The position numbers were made by a program, and so were the translations under genes. The notes under the pieces were generated by a model. That model was not told where the DNA came from. It saw nothing but the letters and a program-made list of their open reading frames with translations, and did not search any database. DNA of 64,000 nt from contig JAWKIF010000006.1 of NCBI GenBank assembly GCA_041394405.1, forward strand, positions 124,001-188,000, read 5' to 3'. Source of the DNA: Microthrix sp041394405. Its GTDB lineage: Bacteria; Actinomycetota; Acidimicrobiia; Acidimicrobiales; Microtrichaceae. Numbering within the stretch: the first letter of the stretch is position 1; each line of letters begins with the position of its first letter. Shown in pieces: positions 25,670-34,778 of this stretch.

Positions 25670-26479
25670 TCAGCCGGCGAGGCGGTAGAGCGCAATCGCC
25701 GTGGCGGTGGCCACGTTCAGCGAATCGGTTCCGGGGCGCACCGGGATGCTCACCAGTTCATCGCAGCCCGCCCGCATCTGCGGCCCCAGGCCGGCGCCCT
25801 CGGTCCCCACCACCACGACCGTGCGGGCGGTAGCCCGGGCGGCGAACTCCTCCAGGGTGACGTCGCCGTCCGGAGACAGCGCCACCCGGTGCCACGCACC
25901 CGGTTCTCCCTCGCCCAGGCGGCTGAGCGCAGCGCCGTCGCGGTCGCGCGTCCAGGGAAGCAGCGCCGAGGCGCCCATCGACACCCGAACACAGCGGCGA
26001 TACAGCGGATCGGCCGCCGTGGGCCCCACGATCAGTCCGTCGACGCCCAGTGCGGCGGCGCTGCGGAAGATCGAGCCCACGTTCTCGGTGTCGGTCAGGG
26101 CATCGAGGTACACCAGCAGCCGGGCCCCGGCGGCGAGCTCGTCCAGCTCCCGCGGGCGTGGGCGGGCCACGGTGGCCAGCACCCCCCGGTGCACCGGATA
26201 GCCGGCGACCGCCTCGGCCGTCTCCTCGCTCACGACGAACACCGGGCCGTCGAAGCCGGCCAACCAGCCGCGGGCGCGCTCCACCCGCCGCTCGGTGAGC
26301 AGCACCGAGAGCACGGGCGACCCTGTGGCCAGGAGCCGCTCCACCACGTAGCGGCTCTCGGCCAGAAACCGTCCGTGCGGGGCGTCGGGGCCGGGTGAGT
26401 CGCGCAACGTCCGATCGGTCAGGACCCGGTAGGGGGCCAGGCGGTCGTCGTCGGGCTCGGTGACGAAGCGTTCGCTCAC
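25670..26479 (-). CDS. SPOUT (TrmH-family) RNA 2'-O-methyltransferase
   Basis: A 269-residue SAM-dependent RNA methyltransferase with a deep trefoil knot. An N-terminal substrate-binding domain (HGRFLAESRYVVERLLA) is followed by the three TrmH motifs: TDTENVGSIFRSAAALGV (motif 1, catalytic Arg), VVVVGTEGAGLG (motif 2) and VSIPVRPGTDSLNVATATAIALY (motif 3). It resembles 23S rRNA 2'-O-ribose methyltransferases, but the target nucleotide is unknown. The GTG at 26479 is chosen just after the stop of the upstream gene (25-nt gap). A second, distinct TrmH-type gene lies 3 kb away at 29294. Confidence 0.91.
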   Translation of the reverse strand: MSERFVTEPDDDRLAPYRVLTDRTLRDSPGPDAPHGRFLAESRYVVERLLATGSPVLSVLLTERRVERARGWLAGFDGPVFVVSEETAEAVAGYPVHRGVLATVARPRPRELDELAAGARLLVYLDALTDTENVGSIFRSAAALGVDGLIVGPTAADPLYRRCVRVSMGASALLPWTRDRDGAALSRLGEGEPGAWHRVALSPDGDVTLEEFAARATARTVVVVGTEGAGLGPQMRAGCDELVSIPVRPGTDSLNVATATAIALYRLAG

Positions 26480-26504
26480 GTCGGAGGAGGGCGAGGTGGC
26501 CCGG

Positions 26505-28667
26505 TCACACCCCGGCCGGTGCCCGGTCGGCGTGGGCATCGGTTGGCGGGTGGGTGGCCTCCGAGTTTGCCTCGGCCTCGTCGGCACCGGCCGCCTCGTC
26601 GGCATCCGGGCTGGGCTCGGGGTCGACCGCAGCGGTCAGGTTGCGGAGCGCCGCAGCCAGGCTCTGGGCCGACAGCTCGGGGAGGGTCAGAAAGGTCGCA
26701 CCCATGCGGAGCGACAGGTTGCGCATGGGCTGGAGGTTCTCGTCATCGCCGGTGTACACCAGCACCGCCTCGACGGAACGGCGGGCCACGCGCTCGGCCA
26801 CCGCCTGCGCTTGCGCGAAGGGGGAGGCTGCCCCGTCCAGATCGAAGTCGGTCGCTGCGTCGGTCGCGTCCTCCTCACGCACCACGGTGGTGGGCGAGCT
26901 GGTCGATTCGTCAGGGGTCGGCGCCTCCTGTGCGGCGGGTTCGGGCTCCGAGGTGGCCGCTGGCTCGTCGTCGGGGCCGCCGGATGCCCCGGCCGCTCCC
27001 GCACCGTCTACCTCGTCCACCTCGCCGGCCTCCTCGGCCACGGACGTGGCCGTCTGGCGGGCGAAGGGCGTGTCCTCCGGAGGCAGGGCAACGTCGGCCC
27101 GCCCGTCCGTGACCAGGACCAGTAGCGATCGGCCGTCCGGGCGGCCCGCCGAGTGCAGGGTGGCCACCGACAGCGCAGTCTGAATGCCGGTGGCCAGGGG
27201 GGAACCGCCGCCGACGGTCACCTCGACCAACTTGGAACGCGCCACCTTCATCGACGAGGTGGGGCTGAGCACGACGTGCGCCGTGTCGCCGCCGAAGGTG
27301 ACCAGGGCCACCTCCATGGCGTGGTTCGGCGCCGCAGCCAGGGTTCTCAGCAGGGCGCCCGACGCGGCCAGGACGCGGTCTTCCGAGCCGGTCGAGCTGG
27401 ATGCGTCGACGCAGAGGACGACCAGGTCGGTGGCGCTGCGCCCTGCGCTGGCCAACGATGGCGGCTCCCGATCGTCGGTCAGCCCGGGTTCCGTCGGGGT
27501 CGCGCCGCCCCAGGGCGCCCGGGAGAACAGCGCCGAATCGCCCTCGGACCACGTGGCGGCTCGGTCGCCGGCACTGCCCGAGACGACTGCGTTGTCGGTG
27601 GAGGTCGCTGGGCTTGGGTCTGCCGGGGTGGAGCTGCCGGCGTCGTCGGCCGAGCTGGCGCGCTCGGGGGCGTCGTCGCGGACCCACCGGGGAGCCTCCG
27701 GCTTGTCAGGCGAGCCGATCGTCGCTTCCAGAGAGCCACCCGAGGACGTGAACCTGCCGATGGCCTGGGCCAGGTCACCGGCATCGGGCCCGTCGGGGCG
27801 GCCATGCACTGCCTGGTGGCGCAACACCATGGGCGCCACGGCCGCCAGGTCGGACTCGGTGGCCACTCGGCGGCCCTCCCACCCGGCGAGCGCAGCCGCA
27901 CCTCGGGCTAGCGCAACATCGCCGGCCAGGCCCACCACGCCCACCTCGGCGGTCAGCCACCCGATTGGGGTGAGGAGTTGGTCGGGAACGTCTGCCGGGC
28001 GGGCCAGGTCCAACCGGCGCCTCAGGTCGCGCTGGCGGGGCTCCCACTCGGCCAGGAACGAGGTGGGATCGGCCTCGAAATGCAGCTGTCGACGCGCGGC
28101 CTCCACCCGGTGCTCGGCCCGGTGTAGCCCCATGGCATCAACCGAGAGGCCGAAGTGGGCTGCCCAACGCGGCCGAATGGGCCCATCCGAGGTGGCGACC
28201 AGCACGAATCGGCTGGCGTGGGTTTCCGACCTGCCGTCGCGTTCCACCCGGTTGTACCCCAGGTAGTGGGCATCCAGGATCACCTCCACCAACTCGGCCG
28301 GAAACTGGTCGATCGCGTCGAGGAACAGCACGCCGCCGTCGACTCGGGTGAGGAGCCCGCTGGTTGAGCCGTTGTGCTGGGGAGAGATGCCGACGAGCCG
28401 ATCGACATCGGCCGAGCGGGGCACCTCGATGAAGGGCGCCCCAGGCGGCAGCATGGCGGCAAAGGCCCGGGCGGTGACGGCCGGGGTGGTGCCGGGTTCT
28501 CCGGTGATCAGCACCCCGCCCAGGTAGGGCTGGACACCTGCGAGGAGAAGCGCCAGCTTCAGCTCGGCCTGACCGGCGATGGCGGCGAAGGGCTGGTTGG
28601 GCGCCGGAAGGTCGGGCAGGGCGGCACGCTCGGGATGGCGCTCCTCATGATCCCGCTGCGTTCCCAC
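26505..28667 (-). CDS. Magnesium-chelatase-like AAA + VWA protein with degenerate ATPase
   Basis: A 720-residue protein with the BchI/BchD layout: AAA module (about 25-300), Asp/Ser/Pro linker (310-410) and VWA domain (about 414-560 plus 625-685). The P-loop reads GEPGTTPA (56-63), so the lysine is replaced by Pro62. Walker B reads GVLFLDAID, with the catalytic Glu replaced by Ala118. The VWA MIDAS is intact (DASSS at 421-425; TDG at 520-522). An acidic Glu/Asp/Pro-rich insert (about 545-620) interrupts the VWA. BchD-type subunits are ATPase-inactive, so a BchD-like partner role is possible. No BchI, BchH or tetrapyrrole gene is nearby. GTG start at 28667 (weak RBS). Confidence 0.85.
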   Translation of the reverse strand: MGTQRDHEERHPERAALPDLPAPNQPFAAIAGQAELKLALLLAGVQPYLGGVLITGEPGTTPAVTARAFAAMLPPGAPFIEVPRSADVDRLVGISPQHNGSTSGLLTRVDGGVLFLDAIDQFPAELVEVILDAHYLGYNRVERDGRSETHASRFVLVATSDGPIRPRWAAHFGLSVDAMGLHRAEHRVEAARRQLHFEADPTSFLAEWEPRQRDLRRRLDLARPADVPDQLLTPIGWLTAEVGVVGLAGDVALARGAAALAGWEGRRVATESDLAAVAPMVLRHQAVHGRPDGPDAGDLAQAIGRFTSSGGSLEATIGSPDKPEAPRWVRDDAPERASSADDAGSSTPADPSPATSTDNAVVSGSAGDRAATWSEGDSALFSRAPWGGATPTEPGLTDDREPPSLASAGRSATDLVVLCVDASSSTGSEDRVLAASGALLRTLAAAPNHAMEVALVTFGGDTAHVVLSPTSSMKVARSKLVEVTVGGGSPLATGIQTALSVATLHSAGRPDGRSLLVLVTDGRADVALPPEDTPFARQTATSVAEEAGEVDEVDGAGAAGASGGPDDEPAATSEPEPAAQEAPTPDESTSSPTTVVREEDATDAATDFDLDGAASPFAQAQAVAERVARRSVEAVLVYTGDDENLQPMRNLSLRMGATFLTLPELSAQSLAAALRNLTAAVDPEPSPDADEAAGADEAEANSEATHPPTDAHADRAPAGV

Positions 28668-28748
28668 GAATGACCTCGACTCCCCTTTTGGGCGCGCACA
28701 CCCACCGCCGCCGGGGATTCTATCGGGTCGGGGAAGGGGTCGTCGTCG

Positions 28749-29159
28749 TCAGTTGGCTGCGACGTCTGCCGGTGCTCCCGTGGCCAGCTCGCCGGCCGGA
28801 TTGTCGTCCACCATCACCGCCCGGTTGTCGGCGCCGACGTGCACCACCGTGGCGTGGTAGTGCTCGAGCTCGGCCGGCTCGTACTCGCCGTAGCTCATGA
28901 CGATCACCTTGTCGCCCGGCTGCACCAGGCGAGCCGCAGCTCCGTTGAGACAGATGGTGCCCGAGCCGGGCTCGCCCTCGATGACGTAGGTCTCCAGACG
29001 GGCGCCGTTGTCGATGTCCACAATGGCCACCTGCTCGCCGGTCAACAGATCGGCCAGCTCCATCAGTTCGGCGTCGATGGTGACCGACCCCACGTAGTGC
29101 AGGTTGGCATCGGTCACGGTGGCGCGATGGATCTTGGACTTCAGCATGCGTCGGCGCAT
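28749..29159 (-). CDS. panD: Aspartate 1-decarboxylase precursor
   Basis: Converts L-aspartate to beta-alanine for pantothenate/CoA synthesis. It is a pyruvoyl enzyme made as a proenzyme and self-cleaved at Gly24-Ser25, visible in LHYVGSVTID. The N-terminus MRRRMLKSKIHRATVTDAN and the INNGARLxTY-type segment (VDIDNGARLETYVIEG) are diagnostic. C-terminal MSYGEYEPAELEHY matches actinobacterial PanD, followed by a 30-residue variable tail. Length 136. The ATG at 29159 lies upstream of the core motif by the normal distance and has GGAGAG nearby. It may start the minus-strand run down to 22988. Confidence 0.96.
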   Translation of the reverse strand: MRRRMLKSKIHRATVTDANLHYVGSVTIDAELMELADLLTGEQVAIVDIDNGARLETYVIEGEPGSGTICLNGAAARLVQPGDKVIVMSYGEYEPAELEHYHATVVHVGADNRAVMVDDNPAGELATGAPADVAAN

Positions 29160-29293
29160 CGGTGCTCTCCTGTTGGTGGTGGACGCCCAACTGGGTCGCC
29201 CCCGGCGATGGACCTAGGTTAGTGCCCCGGGGGAGTTACTCGACGCCGGGGCATCCAATTGCGCCCGACGGCCGGGCTCACCACGCTGTGGGG

Positions 29294-29926
29294 ATGGCCG
29301 ACCGCAGCGATGGTGATCCGACGGTCGGCCTGGGGCCGCACCCCAAGCCTTGGCCCGACGACCCGCGGCTCGACCCCGAACTGCTGGCCGAGGGCGACCG
29401 GCGCAACGTGGTTGACCGCTACCGCTACTGGCGCACCGAGGCGGTGCGCAACGATCTGGACGGCCACCGCCACCCGTTCCACGTGGCCATCGAGAACTGG
29501 CAACACGACGCCAACATCGGCTCCATCGTGCGAACCGCGAACGCCTTCCAGGCCGCCAAGGTGCACATTGTGGGCCGGCGTCGCTGGAACAAGCGGGGCG
29601 CCATGGTGACGGATCGCTACCAGCACATCGCGCATCACGCCGACGTCGATGCGCTGGCGGCCGAGGCCCGCCGCCTCGATCTGGTGGTGGTGGCCATCGA
29701 CAACACGCCGGGCGCCGAGCCGCTGGAGCGGGCGCAGCTGCCCAGGCAGGCGATGTTGGTGTTCGGGCAGGAGGGCCCCGGGCTGAGCGAGGCGGCGGTG
29801 CAGGCGGCGGAGCGCACCTACTCCATCGCCCAGTACGGCTCGACGCGGTCCATCAACGCGGCGGTGGCGGCGGGCATTGCCATGCACGCCTGGATCCGCG
29901 ACCACGCCGATCCACCCGCTGATTGA
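29294..29926 (+). CDS. SPOUT (TrmH-family) tRNA/rRNA methyltransferase
   Basis: A 210-residue knot methyltransferase without the N-terminal substrate domain of its neighbour at 25670. Motifs: WQHDANIGSIVRTANAFQA (motif 1), VFGQEGPGLS (motif 2) and AQYGSTRSINAAVAAGIAMHAW (motif 3). The ARTSANAF-like motif 1 and short length fit TrmH-type tRNA Gm18 or related enzymes. The ATG at 29294 is chosen; the frame upstream lacks conservation. It stands alone on the plus strand, divergent from panD. Confidence 0.9.
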   Translation: MADRSDGDPTVGLGPHPKPWPDDPRLDPELLAEGDRRNVVDRYRYWRTEAVRNDLDGHRHPFHVAIENWQHDANIGSIVRTANAFQAAKVHIVGRRRWNKRGAMVTDRYQHIAHHADVDALAAEARRLDLVVVAIDNTPGAEPLERAQLPRQAMLVFGQEGPGLSEAAVQAAERTYSIAQYGSTRSINAAVAAGIAMHAWIRDHADPPAD

Positions 29927-29945
29927 CGTCGCGGGTTGAGTTCGC

Positions 29946-30378
29946 TCAGTCATCGACGAACGACGATCCGCGAATGGACGCAGGTGTGGGTTCGTGCCAG
30001 CGGGCCTGGATCGTCGCCTCATGCCGCAGCAAGTCACGGCGGGGGTGATCGTCGGGGTACGGCTTGGGCACTCGCTTGAGGTCGGCGCCAGCGATGTCCA
30101 GGGCAGGTTGCGCCTCGGCGAGCCGGTTCAAAGATGTTGGCGAGCGATGCGCCGGTGCCGTCTGCGTCGACCAGCGCGCGCAACCGAGCAGCTGACGCAA
30201 TGGCCGCACCGGAGGCGAAACCTATTTCGCCGAGGGCCACGACGAATGCCTTGGTCGGGGCCACGACCGACTCGGCGTAGATGCTGCGGTGACGGTCGAA
30301 CCACGTCTTGTCGCTGCGGCCGAGTTCGTCGAGGAACTCGAGCCCCGCAGCGGGGAATCCGGTGAATGGTTCGGCCAT
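29946..30378 (-). pseudogene. DUF2461 remnant (internal deletion and frameshift)
   Basis: The ATG at 30378 starts a DUF2461-type N-terminus (PFTGFPAAGLEFLDEL, KTWFDRHRSIYAESVVAP). After about 80 codons the frame loses similarity. In another frame the family's C-terminal part appears (LDIAGADLKRVPKPYPDDHP, RRDLLRHEAT) and runs to 29946. The segment between, which in intact members carries the central domain of roughly 60-70 residues, is missing. The gene is therefore a relic. The intact family has unknown function. The genes around it are unrelated, and base composition is slightly lower in GC than in the core genes. Confidence 0.75.
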
Positions 30379-30573
30379 CGTGCGATCCTTGTGCGTCGGC
30401 GGATTCTCTTGGGGGAACCCTCCCAGGTTCGCACCCGGTTGAGCGGCGACGACCCGTATTCGGTTCAGGGCCCCCGGCGGCCATCCCCACTGACATCCCC
30501 CCGGTACTGTCGCACGCGTGGACAACGACGCGGACCAGATCGACAACATGGTGGCCTGTCAGGACCGGCAACC

Positions 30574-30888
30574 ATGACCACCGTCGACGATGCACTGTTC
30601 TGGGACGTCGCCGAGCAGTTCCTGGCGGCGGGCGCCGACCGGTCCACGATGATGGGCTTCCCTTGCCTCCGCATCAACGGTTCGTTCTTTGCCAGCCTGG
30701 ACCATCGCACGGGCGACTTGATCGTCAAACTCCCCAAAGAACGCGTCGATCAACTCATCGGTGACGGGATTGGTCAGCCGTTTGCGCCAGCCGGTCGCCG
30801 GTTTAAGGAATGGGTGACGATCCCGGACCGTGACGAAGACTTGTGGCAGCACCTCGCCGGGGAAGCGCTCGACTTCGCAACCGCGTAG
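30574..30888 (+). CDS. MmcQ/YjbR- or TfoX-like small protein
   Basis: A 104-residue cytosolic protein with a short alpha/beta fold. MMGFPCLRINGSFFASLDHRTGDLIVKLP corresponds to the YjbR/TfoX-N pattern, in which a conserved F-x-x-x-x sheet is followed by a K-L basic strand. GQPFAPAGRRFKEWVTIPDRDEDLWQHLAGEALDF completes the domain. The ATG at 30574 has AGGA a few bases upstream. Members are assigned to DNA-binding-like folds without known function. It is the only intact gene in the accessory stretch around 30 kb. Confidence 0.8.
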   Translation: MTTVDDALFWDVAEQFLAAGADRSTMMGFPCLRINGSFFASLDHRTGDLIVKLPKERVDQLIGDGIGQPFAPAGRRFKEWVTIPDRDEDLWQHLAGEALDFATA

Positions 30889-30964
30889 GGCCACCGAGGC
30901 GGTGGCCCCCCGGTGGCAGTGACCGGAGTGCGTATGCGTGAGACCTGCTCGTGCCACCGGTGCA

Positions 30965-31333
30965 TCACCTCGAGGCGCCGTCCGCTTTCGGGTGGTTCTG
31001 CGCATCAGCAAGCGCGCGGAGGGCGAAGGCTACGAGGCCCCCTACGCCGGCTGCTGCTAGTGGTGCGGTTGGCAGGACGAATGGGGGGAAGTCGCTACCT
31101 TCGTTTGCCAGGCCAAACGCCCAGGTTGCAAAGGCAAAGGAGAGCGCAATCAATGCGGGGGCTAGAAGTGCAGCAACCCCACTTCGTGGAACGTCCAGCT
31201 TGCGTCCCAGCAAGCGAGCAGCCAGCCAATAGGTCGCCACTCCTATTGATGAAACCCCTGCCAGTAAGAGTAGGCCAAGAACGCCGAATGCAAACCCCAA
31301 GAAGAGCAGGTACAGCAGACCTGTCGGGGTCAT
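30965..31333 (-). CDS. Hypothetical membrane protein (122 aa)
   Basis: I do not recognise a family. The protein has about four hydrophobic segments: LLYLLFLGFAFGVLGLLLLAGV, SSIGVATYWLAARLL, VAALLAPALIALSFAFATWAFGL and APLAAAGVGGLVAFALRAL. A polar tail (ADAQNHPKADGASR) follows. The ATG at 31333 is preceded by GAGGAG. The DNA here is less GC-rich than the flanking core genes, suggesting an accessory gene. Transport or membrane-scaffold roles are both possible. Confidence 0.6.
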   Translation of the reverse strand: MTPTGLLYLLFLGFAFGVLGLLLLAGVSSIGVATYWLAARLLGRKLDVPRSGVAALLAPALIALSFAFATWAFGLANEGSDFPPFVLPTAPLAAAGVGGLVAFALRALADAQNHPKADGASR

Positions 31334-31510
31334 ATCTCCTCAGTCCGGTGATCTATGCGACCGCGGGCGGCGGCGACCCGCTCGCGCTCGCCGTCTCTCG
31401 CCAGGTCGCAATGGACGGCGCTCGATGTCGTCGCCACCATACCTCGGCTTGGACGGGCAGGCGGGCGGGATTGCGTGTCATTGAGCGAACGCTCTGAGTA
31501 GCGTGGCGAG

Positions 31511-32353
31511 ATGGGTCGCATCGCCAACACCGTTTCGCTCGCCAAGTCCTCGTGGGGCGTGCTGCGCTCCGACCCCGAACTGCTGGTGTTGCCGGTGTTG
31601 TCGGGAGTTGCGTCGCTGGCCGTGTCGGCGAGCTTCCTCGTGCCCATCTGGTTCAGCACGGGTGGCGTCGATCAGCTGGAGAGCGGCGAGATGGCGTTGG
31701 GCCCCGCCCAGTACGGACTGCTGTTCGCGATGTACCTCGTGTTGTCGTTCATCACGGTGTTCTTCAACGCTGCGCTCATCAGCGGGGCACACGAGCGGAT
31801 GTCCGGCGGCAACCCGACGTTGGGGTCCGCACTGGCCGGGGCAACCAAACACCTCGGCGCGATTGCCGCCTGGTCGGTGGTGGCGGCGGTGGTGTCCACG
31901 GTGCTCCGCAGCATCGAGCAGCGTTCCGGGCTGATCGGTCGGCTGGTGGTTTCCGTGGTGGGCCTGGCCTGGGCGCTGGTGACCTTCCTGGTGTTGCCGG
32001 CCATCGTCATCGAGGGCGTTGGGGTGCGCGAGGCGTTCACGCGGTCGACCACGCTCTTCAAGGGCACGTGGGGCGAGCGCATGGCCGCCAACGTGGGCTT
32101 CGGCCTGCTGTGGCTGGCGGCGGTGCTGCTGGCTGTGCCGTTCGTGGCGGCTGCGTTCGCCACGGGAAGCGCAGCGGCCCTTGGCGCGATGATCGGCATC
32201 GCCGTGCTGTGGCTGATCGGGGTCGGCGTCGTGATCGCGGGCATGTCGGGGGTATTCCAGACGGCGCTGTATCACTACGCCAGCACGGGCGAGGCACCGC
32301 AGGGTGGGTTCGATTCGGCAACGCTTGCGGCCAGCTTTCGCCCACGCGGGTAG
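31511..32353 (+). CDS. DUF6159-like integral membrane protein
   Basis: A 280-residue protein with about six membrane helices. An N-terminal amphipathic segment (GRIANTVSLAKSSWGVLRSDPELLVLPVLSG) is followed by helix pairs. Between helices 4 and 5 lies LPAIVIEGVGVREAFTRSTTLFKGTWGER, a signature of the glycerophosphoryl-diester-phosphodiesterase membrane-domain/DUF6159 group. Function is unknown. ATG start at 31511. It is followed after 15 nt by a DUF2817 peptidase, probably in the same transcript. Confidence 0.78.
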   Translation: MGRIANTVSLAKSSWGVLRSDPELLVLPVLSGVASLAVSASFLVPIWFSTGGVDQLESGEMALGPAQYGLLFAMYLVLSFITVFFNAALISGAHERMSGGNPTLGSALAGATKHLGAIAAWSVVAAVVSTVLRSIEQRSGLIGRLVVSVVGLAWALVTFLVLPAIVIEGVGVREAFTRSTTLFKGTWGERMAANVGFGLLWLAAVLLAVPFVAAAFATGSAAALGAMIGIAVLWLIGVGVVIAGMSGVFQTALYHYASTGEAPQGGFDSATLAASFRPRG

Positions 32354-32367
32354 GCCCGTTGCCGTTG

Positions 32368-33444
32368 ATGCCGCAGGACCTGCTGCCGCTGACCTACGAC
32401 GAGTGTCGGGCGCAGTTCAGGATGGCTGCGCATGCGGCGGGGGTTGCGTGTGAGGCACACGCGATTTCGGCCCGAGGGCCCCAAGGCCAGGAACTCACGA
32501 TCGACGTTGCGAGCCTTGGCCCACAGGATGCCTCGCGGGCATTGATCGTCCTGTCGGGTGTTCACGGGGTTGAAGCGCCCCTCCCGTCCCGGCTCCAGTG
32601 CGACCTGTTGGACAGAAGCGCCCAGCTGCGGCTGCCGGGTGATCTTCGGGTGGTGCTGGTGCACGGCGTGAACCCGTGGGGCATGGCGTGGTGGCGCCGT
32701 GCCAACGAGAACAACGTCGACCTCAACCGCAACTGGAACCGGGACAACATCGAGGCGCCCGGCAATCCGGGCTACGAGGTCATGCACGAGCATCTGTGCC
32801 CGTCGACGCCCACCGTTCCCGGGCTGGACACCTTCGTCGGGCCGATGCGGAAGTTGCGGGCCGAGCACGGCCCGACCTGGATGCGCGACGTCGCGAGCTT
32901 CGGTCAGTTCACCCATCCGGACGGCTTCTACTTCGGCGGAGACCGCACCGAGCATTCGACGCGCCTGTTGGCCGACATCGTGGCCACTCAAGCGGGCGCC
33001 GCCACCGAGTCGCTCAGCGTGGATCTCCACACCGGCCACGGCCCCCTTGGCACGTTCTCGTTGCTCACCGGTTCGAATGTGGGTTCGCCCAACCACCGCT
33101 GGATCTGCGAACGCTTCGACGCCCAGCAGACCTCCGGACGAGCGGCGGGAACCCCGGAGCGGCACCGCGGGCACCTGGGCGCGGGCCTTGCCGATGTACT
33201 TCCGACGAGCGACCACCATTGGGTGGTGGCCGAGTTTGGCACGCGCACGGACGAGCGTCGCGTGGTGCTCAACCGGCTGGAGAACTGGGTGCACCACCAT
33301 GGAGATCGCGAGTCCTCCGAGGGCATCGACATCATTGCTACGAACCGCCGCTACTACAGCCCCGACGATCCGGCCTGGGCCAGGACGGCACTTGAGCATG
33401 GCCGAGGAGTGCTTGCCGATGCGCTGACGGCGATGCACCGCTGA
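32368..33444 (+). CDS. DUF2817 (M14-like zinc carboxypeptidase family) protein
   Basis: A 358-residue protein related to zinc carboxypeptidases. Metal-site motifs: SGVHGVEAP (HxxE), then VNPWGMAWWRRANENNVDLNRNW (M14-type ENNVDLNRNW, substrate carboxylate region) and SVDLHTGHGP (third His). EFGT near residue 290 occupies the place of the catalytic Glu. There is no signal peptide, so it is a cytosolic peptidase or deacylase. The ATG at 32368 is chosen over TTG codons a few bases upstream. It is co-oriented with the DUF6159 gene. Confidence 0.87.
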   Translation: MPQDLLPLTYDECRAQFRMAAHAAGVACEAHAISARGPQGQELTIDVASLGPQDASRALIVLSGVHGVEAPLPSRLQCDLLDRSAQLRLPGDLRVVLVHGVNPWGMAWWRRANENNVDLNRNWNRDNIEAPGNPGYEVMHEHLCPSTPTVPGLDTFVGPMRKLRAEHGPTWMRDVASFGQFTHPDGFYFGGDRTEHSTRLLADIVATQAGAATESLSVDLHTGHGPLGTFSLLTGSNVGSPNHRWICERFDAQQTSGRAAGTPERHRGHLGAGLADVLPTSDHHWVVAEFGTRTDERRVVLNRLENWVHHHGDRESSEGIDIIATNRRYYSPDDPAWARTALEHGRGVLADALTAMHR

Positions 33445-33603
33445 TCGGGGCCCGCCTCCGCGGTGCAGATAGGCCAAACGACCCGTTGCTCGGGGGCCAA
33501 CTCAGACGGTGTCTCGGGTCGCCGATAGGCAGGTGCGCACATGCGCCGATAGTTGCCGAGCCGCCACAAGCTGGCCGCTCCTGTCCAGCCGCGAGGTCCC
33601 CCC

Positions 33604-34773
33604 ATGCGACGTGTTTCCCGCCCATTGCCTGCGCACGGTGCGCGTGCGCACCCGAAGATCTCGCGGCGCGGCTTCCTGGCCGGCACCGGCCTGACCATGG
33701 GTGGATTGGCCATGGCCGGCACCCTCGGGGCGTGCTCCAAGGAGCCCGAGGGGCAGCAGGTGCTGCGCATCGCCAACTGGACCGACTACATCGATCCGGG
33801 CCCCGACGGCACCGTGGCCCGCTTCGAGCAGGCGACGGGCATCAAGGTGGAGTACTCCGAGACGATCGAGGACAACTACAGCTACTTCAACAAGATGGTC
33901 CCCACGATGGCGGCCGGCAAGGCCATGGACGCCGACCTGATCATGCCGACCAGCGATATGGCCGCCCGGCTGATCGGCTTGGGCTGGGCCGAGCCCATCC
34001 CGACAGAGCTGGTGCCCAACGCCGAAAACCTGGTGCCTGAGCTGACCAACCGACCCACCGATCCGCTCGGTCGGTACACGCTTCCCTGGGCATCGGGCAC
34101 CACGGTCATCGCCTACAACCGCGCGGCAACGGGATTCGACGTGGCGACCATCGACGACCTGTTCGACGAGCGGCTGAAGGGCCGGGTGTACATGCTGAGC
34201 GAGTTCTCCGATCCGCTCGGCATGGTTGGGCTGGCCGAGGGAGTGGACATCACGACACCTCGGCTGGCGAAGTTCACCTCCACCTTCGAACGCCTCGAGG
34301 AGGCCACCCGATCCGGCCAGATTGCCGCCTACGTCGATGAGTACCTCGACGAGCTGGAAAGCGAGGAGTTTGCTGCTGGGCTGGGCTGGGGTGGTGACGT
34401 GGCGTTGCGCATGGCCGACAACCCCGACCTCCAGATGGTGATTCCCGAGTCCGGCGGCATCGCGTACACGGAGGTCATGTTGATCCCGAAGGGTTCGCCC
34501 AACGTCGAGGCGGCGGCGGCCTTCATGAACTTCGTCTACGAGCCGGAGAACGCGGCGAAGTTGACCGCGTATGTGCAGTACAAGTCGCCCGTCCAGGGCG
34601 TGCCGGATCTGCTGCGGGCCATGGGGCCCGAGGAAGCGGCCGTGGCCGACGACCCCATGGTGTTTCCCGACGAGAAGACCCAGGAGCGCCTCTACCCATT
34701 CGGCGTGGTGTCACCCAACGAGCAGACCGACTTTGAGGATCGGTTCAACGAGCTCGTGGCGTTGACCGTCTGA
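33604..34773 (+). CDS. Polyamine-type (PotD-like) Tat-exported substrate-binding lipoprotein (copy 1)
   Basis: A 389-residue family 1 solute-binding protein resembling PotD/PotF. The N-terminus carries a twin-arginine motif SRRGF (20-24) and lipobox LGAC (Cys44), so it is exported folded and lipid-anchored. NWTDYIDPGPDGTVARFEQATGIKV is the family's first domain. DLIMPTSDMAARLIGLGWAEP, LPWASGTTVIAYN and VMLIPKGSPN follow. The ATG at 33604 was chosen because it leads directly into the signal; the frame extends to 33553. Spermidine/putrescine is the family ligand, but the pocket is not conserved enough to be sure. No PotABC genes are adjacent. Confidence 0.9.
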   Translation: MRRVSRPLPAHGARAHPKISRRGFLAGTGLTMGGLAMAGTLGACSKEPEGQQVLRIANWTDYIDPGPDGTVARFEQATGIKVEYSETIEDNYSYFNKMVPTMAAGKAMDADLIMPTSDMAARLIGLGWAEPIPTELVPNAENLVPELTNRPTDPLGRYTLPWASGTTVIAYNRAATGFDVATIDDLFDERLKGRVYMLSEFSDPLGMVGLAEGVDITTPRLAKFTSTFERLEEATRSGQIAAYVDEYLDELESEEFAAGLGWGGDVALRMADNPDLQMVIPESGGIAYTEVMLIPKGSPNVEAAAAFMNFVYEPENAAKLTAYVQYKSPVQGVPDLLRAMGPEEAAVADDPMVFPDEKTQERLYPFGVVSPNEQTDFEDRFNELVALTV

Positions 34774-34778
34774 GTCCG

